The notes beneath the pieces are model-generated. The model made no database searches, was not told where the DNA came from, and saw only the letters and a list, made by a program, of their open reading frames with translations. This document shows, piece after piece, positions 22,777 to 33,890 of a stretch of 64,000 nt of DNA; within the stretch, counting starts at the first letter, position 1; each line of letters begins with the position of its first letter. Where the stretch lies: the NCBI RefSeq assembly GCF_023065955.2, contig NW_026622952.1, positions 34,049,813-34,113,812 of the forward strand. Direction: 5' to 3'. The DNA is from Ursus arctos. Its lineage: Eukaryota; Chordata; Mammalia; Carnivora; Ursidae. Made by a program: the position numbers and the translations under genes.

Positions 22777-25700
22777 TTCAATTACCATCTTATTTGAAAG
22801 TCAGTTACTGGAAAATTCTATTCTTTTAAAAATATATCAGTGATTTTTCAATGTAAGTAAATTCAGAGTCCTGGACAAAGGATGGAGAATAGGTATGTCT
22901 ACCACTTATGTATATTACGTATTTAAGACTGGTCCCTTTTTTGGCTCCACTCTTATGAAAGTTTAAGTATTCTGTAAAATTACTAGGCAGAAGCTTCAGA
23001 GAACAAATCACATTTATGGTAGAGGATATGTTTTTATATGTTTAACATTAGACTGAAATGCCATAGCACCGGAGGAAATGCAGGAAGTATTTTGCAGTTC
23101 TTACAAGATTGATACTTTAGTGGCTTATATCATTAGAAACCCTAACATCTCTTCGTACATCCATATGCATACTTCTTTATTCTCTTCATAAATTGAACTT
23201 ACGTAAATGACAAGTAGTAGCAAGCCCACACTCCAGGGTTTTATCTTCACTGACTAATTCATCAGACGTTTTACCTTTCTGTAGTCACAGATGGCTTAAA
23301 TATCTGTCTCTATTGAACAATCACTCAGATATGTCCATCTCTGTCTTTATTAGATAAATAATAATTCAGTATCCCTCATGTGACTATGATAATTGAATTC
23401 CAAAAGAGAATTCAAGTTTTGTAGGTACTGTCCTATTCACAATTTGTGCTCCGTGTTCCTGTACATTTAAATATATTCCAGCATCAGTGGAATACATGGC
23501 ATGGTACTATTTCATGTAAATTACTTGGACTGGATTCTGGGAGGAAGCCCTAGGTGGAACCGCTTTGCTTTCTAAAAATGGCATTTACCATTCCCAGCCA
23601 GGTCCTTGGTGGTATTACTTGACTCATTCCAAAATGACCTACACTTGATTAAGTGAAATCTCATCTAATAGCTGAAACTGCACAGGGATTTTTAGTGGGT
23701 GTTTAAAATGACTACATTTATGTAAAGCCACTTTAGTCTTTACCAAACCTTTATTTTCCCCCCATTTTCAGATTGAGAAAACAGGTTTCTTTTTTCAGTC
23801 CCCTGTCAGTAAAAAGAGATGACGTGCCAGTGGTTTCTTGTGTATGGTTTTAAGTTGAACTGGTTGGGCTTGGCAAGGAGAAGAAACTGATGAAGAAATA
23901 AAGTTTTTAAGACTGGCTTGTGGATGTCCTTGATGTCGGGAGAATGTAACATGAAATTTTTTTCAAGAATTAGAAAATGTTAATTTTTAAGGCAAAGGGT
24001 GGTGGTAAAAGCAGAAAATCTCAGCAGCCCATTGTATTTTTTAAGTTTTGAAATTATGTGCACCTGTGCGTGTGCGTGTTTAATTTCTTAGGTTTTTATT
24101 GTGCTGATTTAATGCTCCCAATGTACTCCCTTCCTTAAGTAACCTTAAGTATCAACTGCAGAAGTGAACTTTCGGGTCTGACAGTGAAGCTGAACCACAC
24201 TTCCCAGGACAGAGTGTGTAGTCTGGAAGATCAGATGTTTTAAATGTTACAAGAGCATATCGCTGATAGGAGAAGCTGAAGAGTACCAGCTTTCCAGTTG
24301 ACTCCCAGTAGGTCATTACTGACAGTGGCTCAGGCAGCTGCTCAAATCGTCAGAAAGGTTACTAATGTCTCCTTCTGAAAGCTTAAGCTGTTTCAGATGG
24401 ACGCCATTTCTAAAGCCACATTTCTTCAAACATCACATTTAGCAGCTTATGCGTTTAATTAGCGTAAGATTTGGTGGCGAAGATATTAGTAACATTTATT
24501 ATGTTTATATATATTTTTTTATGTTTCTGATTATGAGATATAGTGACTGTTAGCTCAGTGAAACCATTTACATGATAGTTTGAGCACTCATTTTTCTTCA
24601 TTACTCTTAAAGCCTTTTTAGATGTGACATATGCCAAATCTTAGAAAGTGAACGTAAGGTTGAAATTAAATTATTTTGCCAAAATTTATGTGAAGAGAGA
24701 GCAAAATTGTCCTTGATGCATCTCTGGTCTTTCAGCTACTCATTGCTCATTTCCTGTCGTTATTTCCTCTTTGCTGTTCAGTTCAACTGGTAACTGATTT
24801 CTACTCTTTCTTCTCAAAGACTAATTGTAATTAAATTAGTTACTATTGAGGTGTATTATCCTAATTTCTTAATTCTGGCCAACTTCTTAGAAAACTTACA
24901 TCCGAAAAATAATCTGGTTTTTGAAAGCAGTCTTGCTCCGTTTCTGAACATACATTGGAACTCAGTTGTAATGCGTCTGTGTAGAACTGTTCAGAAGGTT
25001 CTCCACACCAGAGGACGGCCGCTATCTCTAGCGGGATGGGAATGAGACAGATATTTCTGTGAGATATTTTTTACTTTAAATATTAATTTCAAGGATTGTG
25101 CCATGGTTAATATTCTTTAAATTTTTTTTTTATTCATGTCCTCGTCTGCTGTATATTATTGCTAGCATTGCTCAAGGCAGTGCTTTTAAAATGGTCTTTT
25201 TCATTCAGAATTTTCCATTTGATGAAACTCTTGAAGCACTTTACACTTGAACCTTTGAAATGACTCAATGGCTGTTAAAGATTGTGCCACCTCCCATGTA
25301 GAAAGAGCCTCGTGACCCTCCTGATGGTTTTCATGTTTGGGCCAAGAAGAAAGTGTGAAGACACTTTTCTTCCACATTTTCACATAACAAGACTTAAACA
25401 TTTATTGAAATCCCTAGAAAGAAGGGCCTGGTGGCTGTGGTTTGTAGGCACTGTTGACATTGTGTAAAAACAAATAAACAAAAATCATCAAGCACACAAT
25501 TTTGTTTCCCATGATCATGGGGCTCCTAAGGGTGAAAAACTGAGAAGGGGGGGACATGCACCGGGCCTGTCCTTCCTGCCTCTGGGATCCGTCCTGTGGT
25601 AGCTCTTCTGTCAACGTTTAGAGGTTTTTTTCTTTTTTGGGGGTTATTTCTCTCCTGCATTCTACAATGTTCCTCTAAGACAAGTCATGTGAATGAACTA

Positions 25701-26521
25701 CATACACTTCCAAGATCACGCTTTTTTTGATACAGGAAAGCTATTTGGCAGATTTTATATCTGAGACACAGAAGATCACAGTTCATCTAATACTTTATTT
25801 TTCAATAGCTATTTTAATCATCCTAAGTGTTTTGTGTCCTAAAAATACCATTATTTCTGATTATGGAAAATGAATATTGAAAAATAAAGCAAAATAATAA
25901 AATTGTGCAGATGCTCTGGAAAATATTTGGAGAGGGCTAATTTGGTAAAAAACAAAAGTTAATTTAGTTTAAAATTATATATACTTTCATATCCTGCCAA
26001 TTGTCAGTTTTATACATGGTATAACTGTTGCCTAAAACCGCCTTTGTAAAATGTCTTTCATGCACAGATCTGAATATTAATTTAGTTTACCTTGTTCTGT
26101 GGAATTTACTTCACACTTTTAGAATTTACATTTTAGAGAACATTTAAAGTAACTTTTGTAAATTCACCTCTAAGGTCTAAAGATAGCCAGTCCAGTAAAA
26201 TTAAATAATTAGCCAAGTATTTTCTAATGTCATATAGAAAAAAATGACTGATTTTTTTTTCATTTTTCGACTGACTCTATTTAATGGTTGCTGTTGTGAC
26301 TTTATTCATGCTGCTCGTGTAGTTCTTTTAATTTTTTTCAGCAAATAGAATTTGACTTTCATATATAGAGTTTTCTTTTGTTTAATATTTAATCTCCAGA
26401 AAAGAAGTATGACATATGGTGTAAAATTTTACTGTTCTGCTTTTCAAGATCTTTTTATAGCCCCTGTCATGTGTCTTCCTAATCATAAGCTTTGATCTTC
26501 ATACAGTGACTTGACTCTTTG

Positions 26522-26535
26522 CCACTAGAGGGCAG
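26522..26535 (+). promoter_or_regulatory. Candidate CTCF binding motif
   Basis: ccactagagggcag matches every position of the common CTCF core consensus CCASYAGRKGGCRS. It lies in unique sequence, not in a SINE, which matters because many carnivore CTCF sites are SINE-borne. CTCF motifs are directional and can mark loop or domain boundaries. A motif match alone does not prove occupancy. Confidence 0.5.
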
Positions 26536-28460
26536 TAAAAAAATTGATGTTAATAAACATCATTGTAGAAATAAAAAAAAATTTTTTTTCTACTATTGTT
26601 CAAGACTTTCAACCCTGAAAATTTTATCTAGATGTCTAACTGGAAAGGAAATACACAAACCCGAGTAAAGTTTATCTACATACCTTCATAAATTGTAATT
26701 TAAAATCTTCCCTTTTTTGTTAGTCGTATTAAATTAGTTATGATTCTAGACCAATTGTTATTTAATCATGTAGAATTTCTAGAAATTTATGATTTAAAAT
26801 ATTCTTTGTTTTATTAATGCTTGGGCTTACTGTAGGAATAGAAAACCTTCGTGGTTGATGCTTGTTGACTAAATTTTATTGGATAGATTCTAATTTGCCA
26901 CATCTTACTTGCTAGCATATTTTACTTGAAGGAATATTTGTCTTATGAAATATTTTCCCATTTTATTGGAAATCAGAGTTAGAAAGTAAAAGCACTTGCC
27001 CATATTTTTCAATAACTTCATACAGTAAGTGGCCAGTTTAATTTGTTGGACACGAAAATGTACATGTTTAGCTTGAGAATGTAAAATTCTCTAAGTTTTG
27101 ACTGTTACTGCTTTTCTAATTCAGAAGTGGATAGAATTACGGGGTAATAGAAATGTTAAAATTCTCCAATGATACTACAGACATTTATCATTTATTTAGT
27201 CTTGTTATGAACTACCACAGGCCTCTTTTAGGGATTTTGTATTATTTTAACTTATCTTCTTATTTTTTTATTTTTATGTATTTAAATTCATTAATTTGAA
27301 AGTGAGAAATATATTTATCAGAGTCAGCCATCACCCCCAGAACACTACCGCCTAAACTCAGGCTTATGAATACTTAATTACTAAATTTGAAAGTGTTAGT
27401 GTCTTGCTAAAAAAAAGCAAAGCTTATGATATCGAATGTGCAATTTTGAAGAAATGAAGAATGCCATTTGTTTTTATTAAGCTGGGATTTGAATGTTTGA
27501 AGAAAGCATTGAGGGAGGCATTTCTTTAGAAATTGAGGTAATAACCCTCATTTGTAGTGTTGAAAATATTATTTTTACTGTACTCTCATTTTTTATAAAT
27601 AAACACAGGAGTCCATGCTTGAAAGAAATAGGTTTACTTTATGTGTCTACTGATAAATTGCTTTTTGTCATTTTCCATTCTACGGAGAATTCTACCTAAC
27701 TCCAAAATTAGAAGTAAACATTTTGATCTCTAAATGGGGTATCATTTTCTTCTGATGGAAATAACAATATATTGATTTAGGATTTCTGGTACATAAGAAA
27801 CTGTCTTGTGATGTTGTCGATACTAATTCTTTGAGGTTAAATAAATGGACAGAATTATAAAAAAGACTTTTGCCCTGACTTTTGCCTGCACATTTAGAAA
27901 ATAAATAGAAAGAAAGAAGATAAAAGCAAGGTGTAGTGATTTTTTAAATTTTTTAAAATAAAATCTACATCATGTTCTTTTTTGGATATGATTGATAGCA
28001 CCAGAAAGTATTTCCATATACTTTCAAAAATCATATCAGCAGTTACTCCGTTTTGAGAAATATTCTCTATATTACTGCAGAATTTTTAAGCGGTTTTCAA
28101 ACCATCACATTTTTATTCCCTCTAAGTTGTGTAGAAGATTCACTTATTTTCGTCAGGCTAGTAAGCTTCTTTGTGAAATTGGTACTAGAAATAAAACAAA
28201 AAACCAATAATAATTTAACAAATAAAATCTTAGGCGAAATGCAGAGTATTATACTAATGTGACAGCACCTCATAGATTTCAGTCTCTCAGAGTAAAGCTT
28301 TGTGCAGCGGAAGCTAGAAGAGGCTGTTGGTGTAGTTAATTGTTTGCCAAAATTTCCTGGAATACAAGCAGGCCAGCGTCCTAATGGTATTTTTCAAAAA
28401 TTGCGTTTCCTTTCTGCTAAAGTGGGGAAATTTGAAGGCCTTAAGTAACAAAGTTGCTTT

Positions 28461-28504
28461 AATATATATATACAGGTATGTATGTATACCTGTATATATA
28501 TATT
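28461..28504. repeat. Perfect 19-bp-arm palindrome (hairpin/cruciform-prone)
   Basis: The left arm aatatatatatacaggtat (28461-28479) and right arm atacctgtatatatatatt (28486-28504) are exact reverse complements around a 6-nt loop, gtatgt. The TA runs at the base make it easy to extrude. The central acaggta/tacctgt part is not simple repeat. I find no matching transposon body, so it may be a microsatellite-derived palindrome or the fused ends of a tiny element. Confidence 0.9.
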
Positions 28505-29049
28505 TTTTTAATTTAAAAAGCTGTGTTAGTAAAAATGAAAAGTTAAAACTTTGGTTCTGATTGTACTCAGAAATTTTTACCTTCGAAAACACATGAGTAA
28601 ACCATAACAAACAATTAGTTGTGTCATTTTTATTTCTCTGTTACATTTTTGAAAAACCATACGTAAATATTGAGCGAAATTTTCTTAGGCCTTCTTATTC
28701 GGCCTCTGGATTCGTGTGGTGGATTTCCAGATGCAAAAGGAATTCTTGCACAATGACTCCAGTATGGATTTAATATGTCAGATGTCACCCAACATCTTTT
28801 CGGGTAATTGTTTCAGAGAGGGGAGAATTGGGTATTCAAGGAGTGATTTTGAGGTATATACTACCATTTTATTGATTTTGAAGGAAACATCATTTTCTTT
28901 CTGTTAAATATTTGCCTTTTTGAAGAACAGTTTTGTTTGTTTTAACATAGTCACCTTTAAGAATTCTCTATTTCCTCGGGCTTTGAATTGAGAAATTTTG
29001 TTTTGTCAAAGTGAGTAATTGATTATTTATAAACGAATTCTGAAAAATA

Positions 29050-29189
29050 ATTCAAAGAGAGGCTAAGATTTTCTAAACCCAGATTTAAATGTAGCTTAAA
29101 ATAGAGACTGAAAAAATATTTTCAGAGGGAGGCTAAGATTTTCTAAATTAAGTTTTAAATGTAACAATAAACAGACAAAAAAGTCTTGA
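29050..29189 (+). repeat. Diverged tandem duplication, about 70-bp unit
   Basis: Two adjacent copies share 'ggctaagattttctaaa' at 29061-29077 and 29131-29147, plus flanking matches ('tttaaatgta' in both). The start-to-start distance is 70 bp. Substitutions and small indels outside the core show that the duplication is not recent. Confidence 0.75.
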
Positions 29190-29467
29190 TATAAACCTAA
29201 AATTTAAGTAGTTTTCCTTCATCTTTTATTTTTTAACAATAAGAAAGACACTTAAGTATCTCTTCTCCTTTACCTTGACCTTTCCTAAATTCTTATATAG
29301 TAAATGTTCCTCAGATTTGTTTTCTGTGGTTTTCAAATAAATTTTTGTGCTAATGATTCATTATACTGGGTAAATCTTTAACTTTGTACTTATGTTGGGG
29401 ATTTTTTAAATGATAGTTTATTCTATTTTAAAGTATAATTTATTTTTAAAATAACTCAGTGATTCTT

Positions 29468-29679
29468 GGGGCGCTTGGGTGGCACAGCGGTTGAGCGTCT
29501 GCCTTCAGCTCAGGGCGTGATCCCGGCGTTCTGGGATCGAGCCCCACATCAGGCTCCTCCGCTATGAGCCTGCTTCTTCCTCTCCCACTCCCCCTGCTTG
29601 TGCTCCCTCTCTCGCTGGCTGTCTCTCTCTCTGTCAAATAAATAAATAAAATCTTTAAAAAAATAAAAAATAAAAAAAA
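29468..29679 (+). mobile_element. SINEC (CAN-SINE), full length, young
   Basis: A complete element: head 'ggcgcttgggtggcacagcg', B-box-like 'gggatcgagccccacatc', 'cctccgctatgagcc', CT-rich region, AATAAATAAAATCTTT and an A-rich tail with TAAA variants. A perfect 21-bp target-site duplication (29447-29467 and 29680-29700, core 'aataactcagtgattctt') flanks it. It belongs to the same bear/panda-like subfamily as the copy at 10906. The minus-strand 63-codon ORF across it is not a gene. Confidence 0.95.
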
Positions 29680-29700
29680 TAAAATAACTCAGTGATTCTT

Positions 29701-30748
29701 TAACTTTACATCAGAATTTAGGAAGTGATATTTGCTTTTGTTGTTTATTCTCTCCCCTCCGTGGTTATTTTGATGAGAAGGAGACACAATGCAGCAAAGA
29801 AGCAAATTTGTCTTGCACAATTCACAACATCTTAGTAAATGCAGATACTGTATCTTAATGAAATACTTTTAAAATGCAGTGTAAATTAAGTTTATACTTT
29901 ACTGTTGCTTTATTAACCTAAAGACAGAAGCCATCAATTATAAACTGAATTTTATGAAATATTACACTTGAACTAGCAGAAATATATTTATATCTTATCA
30001 AAAATAATATAAATTAGTTTTCTTGTGGATATCCTGAACTAGAAGCACTCACTGAAAACTAGGTTTCGGAGGATAATTATTGTTTTATTTTATATACACA
30101 TTTTTTTGTTACAATAATGCTCTTGGTTTTAGGACTTCTTTCAAAATAATGACAAAGTAAACTCAATCAATTAATATGCCTAAACCCTCATTGTAGATGT
30201 ATTATGTATTCTTATGAACATAGTAATAAAGACTGATTTTGTTTTTTCCCAAGAACATGGAGAGACTATAATGTGAAGAGACCACCACTAACTGCAGTTT
30301 TAAAAAATAGTCTAATCCTGCAAATATCATTGTTGAAATATTAATATGATTAAATTTCAGCATTGCAGAACAGAATCTTCAGTACACTGTAGATTAGGAT
30401 GATAGTCTTTCTTAACTTTTGTAATTTTAGCATGAATTTCATTGCTAACCTATAAAAATATCTACACATAGACCATTATCTTGTACGTGGGAGGGTAGAA
30501 TTGGCTATGAGCGATTCACATTATTCGAGAAGTATACATTCATGTCAGCTCCCTTCAGAAACCACAAGTAGGTATTACACAGGAATATGATCTATTTTTA
30601 TGGTCTTCTCCCATAGGATCCCGTCTTTGTGTAACATATGACAATGTACTTAAAAGAGGTCATTTTATTAAAATAAAAGGGAGCCAAGGAAGCAGATACC
30701 TGTGCAGATCTTCAATATATGAGTCACATTAGGATTTTAGATTCATCT
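29701..30748. other. Unique AT-rich stretch
   Basis: No gene, RNA gene or repeat is recognised in about 1 kb between two SINECs. Confidence 0.5.
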
Positions 30749-30765
30749 CTAAATTCAATATTTTT

Positions 30766-30960
30766 TTTTATTTTTTAAGATTTTTTATTTATTTATTAGA
30801 GAGAGAGACAGGCAGCAAGAGAGGGAACACAAGCAGGGGGAGTGGGAGAGGAAGAAGCAGGCTCATAGCGGAGGATCCTGATGTGGGGCTTGATCCCGAA
30901 TGCCGGGATCACACCCTGAGCCGATGGCAGACGCTTAATGACTGAGCCACCTAGGTGCCC
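30766..30960 (-). mobile_element. SINEC (CAN-SINE), antisense, full length, young
   Basis: The reverse complement has the full SINEC order: head (ggggcacctaggtggctcag on the minus strand), B-box-like region, CT-rich block, AATAAATAAAT and T/A-rich tail. A perfect 17-bp target-site duplication, ctaaattcaatattttt, flanks it at 30749-30765 and 30961-30977. It carries the same 'gctcatagcggagga' (reverse of ctccgctatgagc) diagnostic variant as the copies at 10906 and 29468. Confidence 0.95.
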
Positions 30961-30977
30961 CTAAATTCAATATTTTT

Positions 30978-31699
30978 AAATTTGTTTTGGCTTTGTACAC
31001 GTCATATGCTTCCAAGTTTTCATTGACGCTAAGAATATCATGCAAATTTTTATATTATTTTGGGAACACATACAGGAAAAAGAAGTCACCTGTTTGTTCC
31101 TCAGGTAATTTTTTTCTTTATGAATGAGTACATCGCCATGATTTCATATTCAAGCTTTTAAAGCAGGACCCATTAATGTGTGTTATATATGTATTCCCCA
31201 AACACAAAGTTGTTTACTTGCTTTATCTGGTGATGGCATTTTTAAGTGGAATAATAGCAGTGTGGTTGTCTCCATGCAGCATGAAACATATGTCTTTGCA
31301 GTAGAAATAGTAGATGTTAGGAATAAATAGTACATTTGGACTGTAGGGTGTGTGTGTATGTGTGTAACAGTTAAAAATTTCCAGAGCCCTTATTTAATAC
31401 CAACACTTTATGCCATATTGAGGGGCAGTTGGGAACCCACGCTTGATGTTAGTTTGTAGCTGAATACATAGATTAATAAGCCTAAGTGATTAGCAACTCA
31501 GTTTCTTTAATAATAGGGCCATTTAGACCCCAGTTGTCACAGAGGCGATCAGACCATTGTTTGTGGAAATCAGAACTGGAACTGCCGATAACAGAAGGAG
31601 CAGTGTGTCATGTGCTGTACTCAGTTAATGTCCGTATACCTCAATGAGATATACGTAGAAACACGTAGCAATGTGAAAAAATTGTCAGTGTGTCCATCA
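30978..31699. other. Unique stretch
   Basis: No gene is recognised. 31440-31620 has mixed composition and several ATTA/TAAT cores, but nothing strong enough for a separate call. Confidence 0.45.
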
Positions 31700-31785
31700 G
31701 TACACCTGTTAAGAACTTCATGAGCTCAGGGACCATGTTTGTCTTGCTGGCAATTTATTTCTAGCAGCACAATACCTAACATACC
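31700..31785 (+). repeat. LINE L2 3' end fragment, sense
   Basis: 'cttcatgagctcagggacca', 'tgtttgtcttgctggcaatt' and 'agcacaatacctaacatacc' match the L2 3' terminus (ctcCttGAGGGCAGGGACC...TCTTGTTC...GCACAGTGCCTGGCAC). It is old and partial. Confidence 0.6.
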
Positions 31786-31804
31786 GTAGAAAAGAAATGA
31801 TAAT

Positions 31805-32015
31805 ATGAAATATTATGTGCCAGGTACTATTCTAAGTACCCCACATAGATTCATGTATTTAGTCTTTACATCAACCCTATAAAATAGGTACTATTTACAT
31901 CATCTACTGTACAGGAAACTGCGGCACAAAGAGATTAAGTAACTGGTTTAAGGTTACAAGAAGTGTGGAGCTGTGAGTCCAGGCAGTGTGGTTTAAGGGT
32001 TTGTGCTCTTATCAT
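31805..32015 (-). repeat. MIR SINE, antisense, near full length
   Basis: 'ttatgtgccaggtactattc', 'caaccctataaaataggtac', 'tgtacaggaaactgcggcac', 'aaagagattaagtaactggt' and 'gtccaggcagtgtggt' match the reverse complement of MIR along almost its whole length. This is one of the best-preserved MIRs in the window. Confidence 0.9.
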
Positions 32016-33361
32016 TATCCTGTTACTTCTCATATTTTTGCAGTGAACCCTTTCCACAGAAGCTTAAAGGCTTGGTTTACTGGTCTTCCCTTTCACAACT
32101 GTTAAAATAATGATACTATTTTACCTTATTTTTTCTACCTGGTGATTTTTCATGCATAGAGAGAGAATGGAAGAAAGTTGTTAGCTGATATAAAGTGCCC
32201 TCTGAATAGGATTCAGTTATCTGATTGTGTACCTACTGAAGAGAATGTTTGTTAAAATTTTATAGGTCATGAAGATCAGGAAATATCACCTTTTTAATGG
32301 AAATAATAATGATAAAATCTGTCATGTATTATTTCTGGGTATGGTAGCCATTTTAGAATGTATTAAAATTTTTGCAAATTGTTCCTTATTTGAGTTACAG
32401 AAAATTGTCTGCTTTACTGTTAGTCTCAAAATCTACTGCAGTTTGTATGATCTTTGCTTTATTTATTTTAAAACTCATAAATGAAAATTAACTTTTTATT
32501 CAGCATAGTTGATAATGCAATTATTATTATTAAATATATAGTGATAATTAAGTTATATAATTACCACGAATACTCTTTTAAGCCATCAATTAGAAGTTTC
32601 AGATTTCATTTTAACTAAGAAAGGTAAATAATACTTTTATTTTAAGTACTACTTTTTCATAGTATCTTATATTAATAATTCACGTGTTTTTCATAGTTTT
32701 TTATATTAGTAATTCAAACGCTTTCAAGAACATATTTTATTTTACATGTGCTATAAATAGTTATAATTATGTTTTTTTTCTGACTCAGAAAAGTTTCCAT
32801 ACAGTATGTAAATCAGTATTTTTTGGTAATGGATATGCAAATGGCTTTCACCTCATTGACCACATTTATATTTTTAGGAGGAACGTAAAAAATGTATGTA
32901 ACAAATTTCCTTAATTACAAGTGTTTTTCCAAAACTGCTGATATTGGACTTGTAAGAGGAACTTCTTAGGGCTTCATTTGTATCTTAAACCGTATTAACT
33001 GGTTAATTTTTAAAATGAGAGTGATAAAGGTCCCTTTTCCTAAGGGCAACATTATGGAAATGAACATTTCAGATTATTTTTTCTTTATACCCCCCAAACG
33101 AACAAAAAGTATCATTTATAAATCCAGCAAATCTGTCCAGTAACATATGCAGTCATACCCAATTTCAGTCCTGACCAGACAAACAGTAAAGTGAATCAAG
33201 TTAACTATAAATAAATGTTTCACTGGAATCTCACTAAAATTTTCAATATTTGATCATTGACTCCAGAGGTGAAGAGTGAGCATAGAGCCCAAAAAGTGAG
33301 ATGTAATTTGATGTGACTTGTCTTTTTGGTTTTTTGGAAGCAAATGTAACAAACAGCGTTT
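32016..33361. other. Unique AT-rich stretch
   Basis: No repeat or gene is recognised. ORFs of 71-81 codons (32269-33465) have no domain signatures and low-complexity, AT-driven composition. Confidence 0.5.
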
Positions 33362-33890
33362 CGGTGTATTAAGTATTTATTGAGGAATTGCTGGTGTGAG
33401 GTACTGTGTGAGCCCCTGGGATATGGGGCCGAGGAAGACAGAATCCCTGTTCTCCAGGTCTTCACATCTGTTCGAAAATATGGTCAAGTAACCAGGAAAT
33501 GTTAGGGTGACAACAGTGACGGCAGTGTTAAGTGCAGGATTCGGTGGAAACACAGGAGGTGGGCCTGTAACCTGCCTCGGAGGACCCCACGCACCTGCAG
33601 CAGGAAATCCCATGGCTGTTAGACCCAAGCAGGGAAGAGAAGTTAGGCCGGTGGGGACGTGTGTGTGCTGTGAGTTTCCTAGAGGACACAGCATGCGCAG
33701 AGCTTGCCTCTGGACAGAGGGTGGGAGAACTGTGTGTGGAGTGCCGCGCAAAGGGAGAGTGGCAGGGATGGGGCTGGAGAGAACGGCCCTCGTAAGCCAA
33801 TCTGAGATGCTTGGACTTTATCTTGAGGCTGATGGAAAGCCATGGAAGGATCTTTAAGCAGCCGTTTAAGGCTTTACTTAAAACCATTTT
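33362..33890 (-). repeat. LINE L2 3' region, antisense, long copy
   Basis: The plus strand starts with the reversed L2 tail ('taagtatttattgaggaatt'). It passes 'cccctgggatatggggccga', 'gcagagcttgcctctggac' and 'ggccctcgtaagccaatctg' to 'gagatgcttggactttatct' and 'gatggaaagccatggaagga', in the order of the L2 reverse complement. It is locally GC-richer, which leaves room for ORFs of 116-124 codons on both strands (33377-33887). These are explained by composition and are not genes. Confidence 0.75.

Larger units (their letters stand above)
22777..29049. other. Long stretch almost free of recognisable repeats
   Basis: Over about 6 kb I see no SINEC, MIR, L1 or L2 copy and no coding exon. All ORFs are under 70 codons except one minus-strand frame of 98 codons (28314-28610), which spans the palindrome at 28461-28504. 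24040-24490 looks unusually structured, including two 'ccttaagt' copies one helical turn apart (24133-24140 and 24143-24150). A consensus CTCF motif lies at 26522-26535. Confidence 0.5.

Noticed and set aside
33377..33887. Three overlapping ORFs of 116-124 codons on both strands
   Set aside because: They lie in an antisense L2 copy whose higher GC lowers stop frequency. Both strands being open argues for composition, not coding.
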